Origin: Paenibacillus chondroitinus NBRC 15376
Lineage (GTDB): Bacteria; Bacillota; Bacilli; Paenibacillales; NBRC-103111
Direction of reading: 5' to 3'
Assembly (NCBI RefSeq): GCF_004000765.1
Contig: NZ_BILW01000006.1
Location: 1 to 64,000 of the forward strand
DNA: 64,000 nt
Part shown: piece by piece, positions 8,458 to 15,841 of the stretch
Position numbering within the stretch: the stretch's first letter is position 1
Layout of the letters: the number at the start of each line of letters is the position of its first letter
The notes under the pieces: generated by a model
Database searches by the model: none
What the model was told of the DNA's origin: nothing
The model's input: the letters and a program-made list of their open reading frames with translations, nothing else
Position numbers and translations under genes: made by a program

Positions 8458-9816
8458 ATGGAAACCGCAAAGAAAATGACGTTATTCGGGCTCGTATGGC
8501 CGATAATGATTGAATTATTTCTGCAATTTATGATTGGCACGGCGGATACGCTGATGGTGAGCCGGATTTCGGACGATGCGGTAGCTGTCGTTGGGATCAG
8601 CAATCAATTTTTCCAAGCGGTCATTATGTTATTCGTTCTTATATCCAGCGGAGCGGGCATTGTCATCTCCCAGAAGCTTGGAGCAGGCAAAGAGGAAGAA
8701 GCGCGGAAAGTGGCTTCGATGGCTTTTACTTTAACGCTGGGGTTGGGCGTTGTAGTTTCACTCTTGCTCTATTTCGGTGTGGATTTGTTCGTTTATTTCC
8801 TGCATGTCCCGGCCTCTCTGTATGAGATGACGCGGCAGTATATTCAAATTGTGGGCAGTGGAACGATCGTCATGGCAGCTGTATTAACTTTAAGCACGAT
8901 TATCCGCAGCACAGGCAATACGAAAGGCACGATGCTAGTTGCAATCGGAATGAACATCATTCATATTATCGGCAATTATGTGTTTATTTTTGGCGCTTTG
9001 GGATTCCCGAAATGGGGGCTTTTTGGCGTTTCCCTTTCAACGGTAGGAAGTCGCGTCATCGCGTTGTTCGTGCTTTTTTATATCTTCCGCAAAACCTTCA
9101 CCGCACTTATCACTTGGCGTGACCTGCGCGTTTTCCATAAGGGACTACTGAAAGAGGTCGCGAAAGTTGGCCTGCCGATGGCCATTAGTTCGGCTTCATG
9201 GACCTTGTCCCAAGTCATCCTTTTTTCGATGGTTGCTACGATGGGCGCAGAGCAGCTTACGGCTAGAACCTACTTAAATACGATGGAATCATTCTCTTTC
9301 CTGGCAGGCTGGTCCTTTGCGATGGCGGTGCAAATTCAGGTTGCGCATTTATTCGGTGCGGGACAGATGGAGAAAGCGTACCGCAGCCTCTATAAAGCGT
9401 TATTTTGGGGCGAAGTGGTCGTGGTTGCCAATACGCTTTTGTTATTTTTATTAGGCAAACATATCGTAGGGGCATTTACTGAAAATAACCAAATTATTTC
9501 CATTGTTGTTGGTGTCATGGCCATGAATTTGATTCTGCAGCCGCTCAAAATGTGGAATATGCCGCTCAACAATGCGCTTAATGCCGTCGGTGACACCAAA
9601 TTTGTCATGTATGTGAGTATTGGCGTCATGTGGATTTTTGCGGTTGGAGGCACGTATGTATTTGGTCTAAAATTCGGTTGGCTGCTCCACGGCGTTTATG
9701 TGGCTATGATTTGTGATGAAGCTATTCGCGGATTTCTTGTCCAGCGGCGCTGGATGGCTCGCAAAAAGCTGCCGAAAACTACTGTTTCTACAAGCGCAAT
9801 GACTTCACATTTTTGA
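8458..9816 (+). CDS. MATE family efflux transporter
   Basis: The 452-residue protein has about twelve hydrophobic segments in two MatE repeats. It opens with LFGLVWPIMIELFLQFMIGTADTLMVSRISDDAVAVVGI, the classical first helix and loop of the family. It should export cationic compounds or drugs by sodium or proton antiport across the cytoplasmic membrane. An AGGAAA site precedes the ATG, and a clear terminator follows. It is monocistronic. Substrate unknown. Confidence 0.93.
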   Translation: METAKKMTLFGLVWPIMIELFLQFMIGTADTLMVSRISDDAVAVVGISNQFFQAVIMLFVLISSGAGIVISQKLGAGKEEEARKVASMAFTLTLGLGVVVSLLLYFGVDLFVYFLHVPASLYEMTRQYIQIVGSGTIVMAAVLTLSTIIRSTGNTKGTMLVAIGMNIIHIIGNYVFIFGALGFPKWGLFGVSLSTVGSRVIALFVLFYIFRKTFTALITWRDLRVFHKGLLKEVAKVGLPMAISSASWTLSQVILFSMVATMGAEQLTARTYLNTMESFSFLAGWSFAMAVQIQVAHLFGAGQMEKAYRSLYKALFWGEVVVVANTLLLFLLGKHIVGAFTENNQIISIVVGVMAMNLILQPLKMWNMPLNNALNAVGDTKFVMYVSIGVMWIFAVGGTYVFGLKFGWLLHGVYVAMICDEAIRGFLVQRRWMARKKLPKTTVSTSAMTSHF

Positions 9817-9839
9817 ACAATAATCTGACAGAGCAGACA

Positions 9840-9866
9840 AGCCCCCTTAAAAAGGGGCTGTTTTAT
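9840..9866 (+). terminator. Rho-independent terminator after MATE gene
   Basis: AGCCCC (9840-9845) pairs with GGGGCT (9854-9859), followed by a GTTTTATTT tail. Confidence 0.75.
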
Positions 9867-9872
9867 TTGGAA

Positions 9873-9906
9873 ATTGGTTGCGCATGCAACTAATCGCGCG
9901 TATGAT
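9873..9906 (+). promoter_or_regulatory. MarR-type operator overlapping sigma-A promoter
   Basis: ATTGGTTGC-GCAT-GCAACTAAT (9873-9894) is an inverted repeat with 8 of 9 arm positions matching. Inside it lies a -35 TTGCGC (9878-9883), and 17 nt downstream a -10 TATGAT (9901-9906). An operator over the -35 of a MarR gene is the usual arrangement for autorepression. Confidence 0.7.
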
Positions 9907-9972
9907 AAACTAGTGGCAAGTGCAACGATTCGGTCAATCCCACCATTTTGCAGGAAGGAAGGAGAAAGAATT

Positions 9973-10413
9973 ATGATGGATGCCCGAAACAGCATTCCAA
10001 GGTGGATCTCACTGTTATACCGGTATGGACAAATGTATATTGGCGAGCACCTGAAAGCGTATGAAATTGGCAAGGGGCAGCACATTTTTCTCAACGCGCT
10101 CTATAAGGAAGATGGCCTGACGCAAGAAGAACTGGCTGATTACTTAAAGATCGATAAAGGTACGACGGCAAAAGCACTGAAAAAACTCGAGGAGCAAGGT
10201 TACATAACGCGCACGGTCAGCGAAAAGGATAAGCGATGCAACGAGGTTCATCTGACTGAAAAGGCGCTTTTGATTAAGGAAGATGTGCGTAAAGTGTTAA
10301 CGGATTGGCGGGAGCGTTTGACCGACGGTCTATCCCAAGAAGAGAAGCAATTGGCTCTAACCATTTTGGAGAAAATGGGCAATAATGCAGCTAGATTCGC
10401 AGAGGAGGCGTAG
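9973..10413 (+). CDS. MarR family transcriptional regulator
   Basis: This 146-residue winged-helix regulator contains DGLTQEELADYLKIDKGTTAKALKKLEEQGYI (helix-turn-helix, about residues 47-78) followed by the wing motif RTVSEKDKRCNEVHLTEKA. MarR proteins act as dimers that release DNA on binding small phenolic or drug-like ligands. The frame is open further upstream to 9874, but that would start inside the operator; the double ATG at 9973/9976 behind AAGGAGA is the likely start. It is 6 bp upstream of an MFS exporter, the classic MarR-efflux pair, and presumably represses both. Confidence 0.92.
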   Translation: MMDARNSIPRWISLLYRYGQMYIGEHLKAYEIGKGQHIFLNALYKEDGLTQEELADYLKIDKGTTAKALKKLEEQGYITRTVSEKDKRCNEVHLTEKALLIKEDVRKVLTDWRERLTDGLSQEEKQLALTILEKMGNNAARFAEEA

Positions 10414-10419
10414 GTCAGC

Positions 10420-11676
10420 ATGAATGTGAGGGCAGCAGGTTCGGTTTTTATCGATCGACATTTCCATGCTTTAACTCATCGGAATTATCGCTATCTTTGG
10501 ACAGGGCAGTGTGTATCGCTCATCGGGACATGGATGCAAAATATCGGGCAATCTTGGCTTGTTCTTACACTGACGGGTTCGCCGCTTAAGCTTGGGATGG
10601 TTACGGCTTGCCAATTTTTACCGATCCTTTTATTTTCGCTATTTGCGGGTATTATTGTAGATAAATTTCCAAAGAAAAATATCCTGTTGGTTACGCAGAC
10701 GGTTTCCATGATTCTTGCTTTTACGCTGGCAACGCTTGTTTTGACGCATACAGTGAGGTACGAGTTTATTATTGTACTGGCTCTTTTGCTGGGGCTTAAC
10801 AACACGCTCGATATGCCGACCAGGCAGGCTTTTAACATTGAAATTGTTGGAAAAGAAGATCTGATGAATGCCATTGCGCTCAATTCCACAACGTTTAATA
10901 TGGCCAGGATTGTAGGACCCTCCATAGGCGCAGTAATGATGGCTTGGCTGGGGGCAGGCTGGTGTTTTTTGCTTAACGGAGTCAGTTTTATAGCTGTATT
11001 GTATGGCATTCTCCAGATTCAAACAGCGCCTTATGTTCGAAAGAAAACCTCGCGGGACGGTGTTTTTAAGGAGATTAAAGACGGTATCGTCTATATTGCA
11101 AGAGATCCAGTGTTAGCTCAGACGGTCCTGCTTGTGACGGTGATTGGGACTTTAGCTTTTAACTTTAATATTCTCATTCCAGTTTTCACGAGAAATGTAT
11201 TGCAATTAGGAGAGACCACCTACGGTACCCTGATGTCATGCCTTGGAATTGGTTCTTTTGCAGGGGCGCTGACGATGTCATTTCGCAGTAAAAAGGGTCC
11301 AAGACTCAAAATCAGCATGATCGCAAGCCTAGTGGTTGCCAGTTGCCTGATTTTAAATGGGCTTAGTACGTCTGTTTGGTTGTGCGGGGGAGTGCTGGCT
11401 TTAACGGGATTTTTCAATATTATGTTCGCTACGAATAGCAATTCCAATCTTCAAATGAATGCCAAAGAGGAGTATCGCGCGCGGGTTATGAGTGTCTATG
11501 CGCTGGTATTTGCGGGTTCTACACCGTTTGGCAGCTTATTTGCCGGATATGTCGCAGACCGTTTTGGGGCGAATGGGGCTTTTGTCGTATGCGGGTTACT
11601 AACGGGTATTTTATGTTTAATTATTATCTGGAAATTTAGGAAAACAGGCGAAAAAAAATCGGTTGAGGCCATTTAA
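10420..11676 (+). CDS. MFS transporter (EntS/MFS_3 type)
   Basis: The 418-residue protein has about twelve transmembrane helices. It shows the early FRxxWxG-like NYRYLWTGQCVSLIGTWMQ segment and the loop GIIVDKFPKKNILLVTQ, both typical of the enterobactin-exporter-like MFS_3 group. It probably exports a toxic compound or natural product using the proton gradient. GGAGG lies upstream of the ATG and the gene follows the MarR gene within 6 bp, so the pair is one operon. Substrate unknown. Confidence 0.9.
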   Translation: MNVRAAGSVFIDRHFHALTHRNYRYLWTGQCVSLIGTWMQNIGQSWLVLTLTGSPLKLGMVTACQFLPILLFSLFAGIIVDKFPKKNILLVTQTVSMILAFTLATLVLTHTVRYEFIIVLALLLGLNNTLDMPTRQAFNIEIVGKEDLMNAIALNSTTFNMARIVGPSIGAVMMAWLGAGWCFLLNGVSFIAVLYGILQIQTAPYVRKKTSRDGVFKEIKDGIVYIARDPVLAQTVLLVTVIGTLAFNFNILIPVFTRNVLQLGETTYGTLMSCLGIGSFAGALTMSFRSKKGPRLKISMIASLVVASCLILNGLSTSVWLCGGVLALTGFFNIMFATNSNSNLQMNAKEEYRARVMSVYALVFAGSTPFGSLFAGYVADRFGANGAFVVCGLLTGILCLIIIWKFRKTGEKKSVEAI

Positions 11677-11764
11677 CTAATTTATCCAAAATTTGGATTG
11701 TCAATTAGAAGCGTTTCCATTACAATATGAGTTATATTCATGTCGTTATTGGGGAGGTAATCTT

Positions 11765-12175
11765 GTGCTAGGGTTTTTGAAAAGATGGATGCATTCACCT
11801 GAACATATGCCAAAGCAAGATCCTGCAAACGCTGTGGATTATAAAACGATGGAGATTGACGTGGTTATTAAGTGCTTCGTGTCAGATAAGGACAGGCCTT
11901 TTCGAGTCATCTTCAAAGTAGAGAAACAAGGTTCTTTCTTCTCCAAGGACATTTTCGTGCAAAATGTGGATGCCAAGACACCATATGAACTGGTTCATAA
12001 CTTTTCCACGCTTGGTATGAATTATGAAGAGTTGAAGAAATACGGGAGCACGGATTACGCGGAGTACAGCTTTGCTACTTTGGAAGAGGCCAAGAAAGTA
12101 AAAGATACGACCGTAGAATACATTCGATTTCTGATTCGTGAACATCAACAAGAGACACTCGCCCGAACCTCATAG
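11765..12175 (+). CDS. Hypothetical protein, 136 aa
   Basis: I do not recognise the family. The frame opens at 11693, but the GTG at 11765 has GGGGAGG 7 nt upstream and is the likely start. The product is soluble, charged and begins MLGFLKRWMHSPEHMPKQDP. A central part (about 25-70) is rich in beta-prone residues and a C-terminal helix ends in lysine/glutamate-rich sequence. No signal peptide or membrane helix is seen. It is followed by a strong terminator and looks monocistronic. Codon use matches the neighbours, so it is likely a real gene. Confidence 0.75.
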   Translation: MLGFLKRWMHSPEHMPKQDPANAVDYKTMEIDVVIKCFVSDKDRPFRVIFKVEKQGSFFSKDIFVQNVDAKTPYELVHNFSTLGMNYEELKKYGSTDYAEYSFATLEEAKKVKDTTVEYIRFLIREHQQETLARTS

Positions 12176-12191
12176 CAGGACCACATAAAGG

Positions 12192-12219
12192 AGCCAGCGA
12201 TTTCGTCGCTGGCTTTTTT
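12192..12219 (+). terminator. Rho-independent terminator
   Basis: AGCCAGCGA (12192-12200) and TCGCTGGCT (12206-12214) form a perfect 9-bp stem with loop TTTCG and a T-run to 12219. It ends the 136-residue hypothetical gene. Confidence 0.9.
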
Positions 12220-12291
12220 GCTCTACTTGGACAAGCGTGCTCGACTTAAGTGGGCGGCGAGGCGGCGGCTGAGTGACCAAATCGAAATCAA

Positions 12292-12489
12292 AGGCTACGT
12301 TGTATTTTATACAACGTAATGGCGTGGTCTTACCGCGAAAACGGTCCCACGTTGCACAAAGTACAACCATTCGTTGCGAAAAGGTGAGATGTAGGCAGTT
12401 TCGTGCTTAGATGATTGCATAAAGTACAATATAGAGGCGTGCTGAGGCGTAATTGCAGCGAAATGATTGCACAAATTACAACATAGAAC
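12292..12489 (+). repeat. FFRR-like element, type III
   Basis: Two reverse modules begin at 12415 and 12467 (TTGCAYAAAKTACAAY...). Two forward modules end at 12314 and 12366 (...TTGTATTTTATACAA and ...GTTGCACAAAGTACAA). Starts are spaced 52, 71 and 52 bp. The modules are themselves palindrome-like, for example CGTTGTA-TTTTA-TACAACG at 12298-12316. The fit to the FFRR layout is looser than for types I and II. The 12176-12617 gap holds this element between two terminators and no gene. Confidence 0.55.
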
Positions 12490-12552
12490 GCTGTTGCAAA
12501 CGCAGCTAGATGAAGTGTGTTGGTGTCGGCAATACCTGGACCCCACGATAAC

Positions 12553-12600
12553 AAAAAAGCTTAGCCAGATCCCCTACTTGGATCTAACTAAGCTTTTTTT
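12553..12600. terminator. Bidirectional terminator
   Basis: AAAAAAGCTTAG (12553-12564) and CTAAGCTTTTTTT (12588-12600) flank an inner AGATCC/GGATCT stem. A-run and T-run on both sides let it work on both strands; it serves the minus-strand LytTR gene. Confidence 0.9.
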
Positions 12601-12617
12601 GCGGTCGCAAGCGATGA

Positions 12618-12968
12618 TTACTTCTTCGCTGCTTCCGTTTTGTGCTGCTGCACAATCTCTTTCAGACGGTATTGGCGAAGTTTGGTGACCGAGGTGTATT
12701 TGGAGTCAGCGCCTTTGACCTCAAAAAATACTTTGCCATCTTGGATCTGAACAATTTTATGCGTGTTCACATAGCAATCTGTATTCACTTTGAAAAAAAC
12801 GCTGCCCGTTGTAATCTCTACGATCTGCTCTGAGGACATCCGTTTTTTTATGTGAAAATTTTTCCCATGAAAAGAGACCAGCCCATGCTCTCCGACCCGG
12901 AAGTACATAATATCTTTCTCCAGTACGAAATTTTCATAGCTGTTTCTGGTTTCGAGCGCTACAGTCAT
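12618..12968 (-). CDS. Small LytTR-type DNA-binding protein
   Basis: The 116-residue protein has the pattern of a stand-alone LytTR DNA-binding domain. The most diagnostic stretch is DCYVNTHKIVQIQDGKVFFEV followed by SVTKLRQYRLKEIV, matching the conserved 'HksyivNl' and final helix of the family. There is no receiver or membrane segment, so any signal input must come from another protein. The frame opens at 13019, but the ATG at 12968 has AAAGGGGGA 7 nt upstream. Two CcpA/LacI-like operator sequences lie at its transcription start, so carbon status may control it. Family call moderately sure. Confidence 0.65.
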   Translation of the reverse strand: MTVALETRNSYENFVLEKDIMYFRVGEHGLVSFHGKNFHIKKRMSSEQIVEITTGSVFFKVNTDCYVNTHKIVQIQDGKVFFEVKGADSKYTSVTKLRQYRLKEIVQQHKTEAAKK

Positions 12969-12988
12969 TTTAGATTCCCCCTTTAAAA

Positions 12989-13023
12989 TGATAACGCTTA
13001 CAATTGAGAACGTTCTCATTATA
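12989..13023 (-). promoter_or_regulatory. Promoter with two cre-like operators
   Basis: On the minus strand a consensus TATAAT (13023-13018) is followed immediately by the perfect 14-bp palindrome TGAGAACGTTCTCA (13018-13005) and then by a cre-like site (TGATAACGCTTACA on the plus strand, 12989-13002), which has one mismatch to the TGWAANCGNTNWCA consensus. Sites just downstream of the -10 fit repression by roadblock. Confidence 0.6.
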
Positions 13024-13058
13024 CCGCATTTATTTGGATTTTAAAAGTGTTTTTCATG

Positions 13059-13095
13059 TAAAAAAAGAACCTCCTTGGTTAAAAAAAGGAGATCC
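13059..13095 (-). terminator. Terminator of the FAD dehydrogenase gene
   Basis: On the minus strand ATCTCCTT pairs with AAGGAGGT (one G-U), followed by TTCTTTTTTT. It lies between the FAD dehydrogenase end and the LytTR promoter. Confidence 0.75.
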
Positions 13096-13137
13096 GTGAT
13101 TGTGTATTTCCTAGGAAATATTTAACAACATTAATGC

Positions 13138-14571
13138 TTATTTTATTCGCTCAAGCACGTTGCGAGCCACCCAAACACCGGCAGCTCCAGCCTGGGCTAA
13201 GCCTCTTGTAATTCCTGCACCGTCGCCGCCGCAGAACAGGCCTTTGATCTCGGTTTCGAAGCTTTCGCTAAGCTTAGGACGAGCGGAATAAAATTTCGCT
13301 TCAACACCATAGAAGAGCGTATGTTCAGCCGCAATTCCCGGCGTTACTTTTTCGAGAGCGTGGATCATTTCAATTAAGCTTTTCATTGTATTATAAGGCA
13401 GCACGAGACCAAGATCACCAGGAACTGCTTCAGCTAAAGTCGGCTCCAGAAAGCCCTCGCGAATGCGATCTGCTGTAGAGCGGCGTCCCCGCATGATGTC
13501 CCCGAATTTCTGAACGATTACGCCGCCGCTTGATAGATCGTTCGCATGTTTGCAAATTTCCCGGGCATATTCGTTCGGCTTATCGAACGGCTCAGTGAAT
13601 TTGTGGGAAACGAGCAGGGCGAAGTTCGTATTATTGGAGCCGAGGGCCGGATCCTTGTAGGAGTGCCCGTTGGCGGCCATAACGCCGCTATGATTTTCGA
13701 CAACAACATGGCCGGAAGGATTGCTGCAAAAGGTGCGTACCCGCGTGCCCACAGAGGTATTGTAGATGAATTTTCCTTCATACAAATGCTCGTTGATTTC
13801 GCGCATCACGACATCCGATGTTTCGACGCGGACGCCAACGTCAACTTGGTTGTTGTACATTTTCAAACGGCGCTTCTTTAAAACTTGCGTTAACCATGCG
13901 GAACCGTCGCGTCCTGGAGCTAGCATCACATGATCGCTGTGGATCTCGGTGCCATCTTTCAGCCGGATGCCTTGAACGATATGTTTGTCTTCGCGTTTTA
14001 CCGTGATGATGTCGTCGACTTCGGCTTTGAACTGCATGTCGATACGTGTTTTCAAATATTCGTAAATGGATTTCAGAATCATTAGGTTCTGTTCGGTGCC
14101 AAGATGCCTGACCTGTGCGCGAAGCAGCTTAAGTCCAGCCGCGTATGAGCGCTGCTCAATGTTTTTCACAGCTTCGGTCGTCGGGTCCGTGATGTTTTCC
14201 GTTGCACCATGCTCTAGATTAATGCGATCCACATATCGAATCAAATCGATGACTTGGCTAGGGGCTAATATATCCGTCATCCAACCGCCGAATTCCGTGG
14301 TGATGTTGAACTTGCCGTCGCTGTACGCGCCGGCACCTCCGAAGCCGGCCGTAATGGAACATGCAGGCAGACAACCTGAGAACTCCTTTTTACCGGCAGG
14401 CGGAGGGCACAGTTTGATTTTGCTTTCCAGAATCGGACAACTGCGATGGTAAATATCATGGCCTTTGTCGACGAGCAATATTTTAGCGGCAGGGTGAAGC
14501 AGTGTCATTTCATAGCAGGCGAAAATACCAGCAGGTCCTGCACCAACTACGATCAAATCATAAGCGTTCAT
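13138..14571 (-). CDS. NAD(P)/FAD-dependent oxidoreductase (COG2509-like)
   Basis: The 477-residue flavoprotein starts MNAYDLIVVGAGPAGIFAC, a textbook FAD-binding GxGxxG motif at about residues 9-14. Other landmarks are ILLVDKGHD (end of the second strand), CSITAGFGGAGAYSDGKFN near residue 85, and a C-terminal LFCGGDGAGITRGLAQAGAAG FAD-binding segment. It matches the uncharacterised FAD-dependent dehydrogenase family COG2509, whose substrate is unknown. The ATG at 14571 has AGAGGAG upstream; the frame extends to 14607 without a better start. The leader carries a guanine-class aptamer, an intrinsic terminator and PurR boxes, tying this enzyme to purine status. That link is the best functional clue available. 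Confidence 0.9.
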   Translation of the reverse strand: MNAYDLIVVGAGPAGIFACYEMTLLHPAAKILLVDKGHDIYHRSCPILESKIKLCPPPAGKKEFSGCLPACSITAGFGGAGAYSDGKFNITTEFGGWMTDILAPSQVIDLIRYVDRINLEHGATENITDPTTEAVKNIEQRSYAAGLKLLRAQVRHLGTEQNLMILKSIYEYLKTRIDMQFKAEVDDIITVKREDKHIVQGIRLKDGTEIHSDHVMLAPGRDGSAWLTQVLKKRRLKMYNNQVDVGVRVETSDVVMREINEHLYEGKFIYNTSVGTRVRTFCSNPSGHVVVENHSGVMAANGHSYKDPALGSNNTNFALLVSHKFTEPFDKPNEYAREICKHANDLSSGGVIVQKFGDIMRGRRSTADRIREGFLEPTLAEAVPGDLGLVLPYNTMKSLIEMIHALEKVTPGIAAEHTLFYGVEAKFYSARPKLSESFETEIKGLFCGGDGAGITRGLAQAGAAGVWVARNVLERIK

Positions 14572-14605
14572 TGCGATCTCCTCTGGAAATGTCATTTTTG
14601 GACGC

Positions 14606-14657
14606 AAAAAAACCTAGCCACACGGGTATGCAAAAGCAAGAACCCGTCGTAGCTAGG
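14606..14657 (-). terminator. Riboswitch expression-platform terminator
   Basis: On the minus strand CCTAGC (14657-14652) pairs with GCTAGG (14618-14613) and CGGGT with ACCCG, followed directly by seven T. The 5' arm shares bases with the P3 end and J3/1 of the aptamer, so aptamer and terminator cannot form together. Confidence 0.8.
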
Positions 14658-14708
14658 AAGTTATGGCTTCCTCTAGAGACCCTTAAGCCAATTCTCAAGG
14701 ATATACGA
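14647..14708 (-). promoter_or_regulatory. Guanine-class purine riboswitch aptamer
   Basis: The minus-strand RNA folds as P1 TCGTA/TACGA, P2 CCTTGAG-AATTGG-CTTAAGG, J2/3 GTCTCTAG (8 nt) and P3 AGGAAG-CCATAA-CTTCCT. By alignment to the xpt aptamer, the ligand-contacting U22, U47, U51 and C74 are all kept, and C74 predicts guanine or hypoxanthine. Loop UGG and CC bases allow the kissing interaction. Unusual points: J1/2 is UAU, loops are 6 nt not 7, and the C53-G72 pair and A73 are replaced (G53, A72, G73). Confidence 0.75.
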
Positions 14709-14748
14709 ACGATTATGACGTATGTGGCAGTTTCTTATCGCCTTAATC

Positions 14749-14791
14749 ATCATAATACGAACAATTTATGTTGTCAATCATTTAATGTTCG
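14749..14791 (-). promoter_or_regulatory. Sigma-A promoter flanked by two PurR boxes
   Basis: On the minus strand TTGACA (14777-14772) and TATGAT (14754-14749) are 17 nt apart. CGAAC cores lie in inverted orientation at 14758-14762 (plus) and 14791-14787 (minus), within contexts matching the B. subtilis PurBox AWWWCCGAACWWT at 11 and 12 of 13 positions, 18 nt between boxes (16-17 in B. subtilis). The promoter leads straight into the riboswitch. Confidence 0.7.
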
Positions 14792-14957
14792 CAAATATGA
14801 CGAAGATTTGATCGGAATCATGAAGGTAGTTCCGCTTTTCGTTGAGTTTATCCGAACGGTTCCGCCGTATTTTTACTTCGAGTAGGTGTAGAATACACTA
14901 TTGGTTAGTAGTACAATGATTAACGAAATCATGAGGATAAAGATCGAGGCGGATATG

Positions 14958-15695
14958 ATGAAATTAACATTTTTGGGCTGTGGTGACGGCTTTAGTGTCG
15001 AACAAGGCCATAACAGCGCTTTACTCACGTTCGGAAATACCAACCTGTGCATCGATTTTCCAGAGTCGAATCATACTGCTTTGCATCAGATGGGGAAAAA
15101 GCTCAATGAGGTGGAGCATGTCTTCGTAACGCATTTGCATGAGGATCATATCAATGGTTTGGCGAAACTGGCGTTGTTTCATCGGGTGTATCCCGGCAAA
15201 ATCAAGCCGAAACTTTATGTGCCTGCAGGGCTGCTAGCTGATTTATGGCAGGTTTTGCGCCATGGGTTGGAGCTAACCATGAGAGGGAAACGGGTGTTAG
15301 AGGACTATTTTGACGTGGAATGCGTGGAAAATGTCATTGAAATCGCGGGTGAGCGATTCGAGCTTATTCGGACGCAGCATGTGCCGGACATGCTTAGCTA
15401 TGGCTTGCTTTGTAAGCCATATTTCTATTTCAGCGGGGACACGAGGTTAGATGAAACGTTTCTCGGAGAGGTTGCCGGCGAGGTGCAAACGATCTTCCAC
15501 GAATGCCACATGCAGGAGGATCAACTGCCTTCGCATACGTCACTTGAGGAGCTTTTAACGCTCCCCGTGACCATTCAAGAGAAGATGCTGCTCATGCATT
15601 ATGTGGATGATTATGTGCTCGCAGATGCGCGTGAGCAGGTTCATGGTAAACATAAAGTTCGTTTGGCGGAGCCATTGCGCGTTTATGAGTGGTAG
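14958..15695 (+). CDS. MBL-fold metallo-hydrolase (RNase Z-like)
   Basis: The 245-residue protein opens with LTFLGCGDGF and has the zinc-binding HxHxDH motif in VFVTHLHEDHINGLAKL (about residues 58-74). A later histidine lies in TIFHECHM and an aspartate in YFSGDTRLDE. This is the metallo-beta-lactamase fold of the RNase Z/phosphodiesterase subgroup, expected to hydrolyse phosphodiesters or similar, in the cytosol. The frame is open from 14901, but the ATG at 14958 with GAGGCGG 5 nt upstream is best. It is divergent from the riboswitch-controlled dehydrogenase and could share its PurR boxes. Substrate unknown. Confidence 0.88.
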   Translation: MKLTFLGCGDGFSVEQGHNSALLTFGNTNLCIDFPESNHTALHQMGKKLNEVEHVFVTHLHEDHINGLAKLALFHRVYPGKIKPKLYVPAGLLADLWQVLRHGLELTMRGKRVLEDYFDVECVENVIEIAGERFELIRTQHVPDMLSYGLLCKPYFYFSGDTRLDETFLGEVAGEVQTIFHECHMQEDQLPSHTSLEELLTLPVTIQEKMLLMHYVDDYVLADAREQVHGKHKVRLAEPLRVYEW

Positions 15696-15718
15696 AACCT
15701 CGGGACGTTGGAAATACC

Positions 15719-15783
15719 TTGACAACCCAGTGGGTAAGCGGTATTTTTACACAAGATAAGGTTTGTTAGTTATATCAACTAAC
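15719..15783 (+). promoter_or_regulatory. Promoter and ROK operator of first ROK gene
   Basis: TTGACA (15719-15724), 17 nt, TATTTT (15742-15747), then a perfect inverted repeat GTTAGTT-ATATC-AACTAAC (15765-15783). The repeat type is also present before the second ROK gene and resembles XylR-type operators, suggesting autorepression. Confidence 0.75.
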
Positions 15784-15841
15784 GTACAGTTGTGTTTGAT
15801 AAGAGCTCAACTTCGTAGACAGAATGGATGGAACTAGGAAG

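Noticed and set aside
9874..9972. N-terminal extension of the MarR gene to a TTG at 9874
   Set aside because: It would begin inside the palindromic operator and upstream of the -10, before any transcript could exist.
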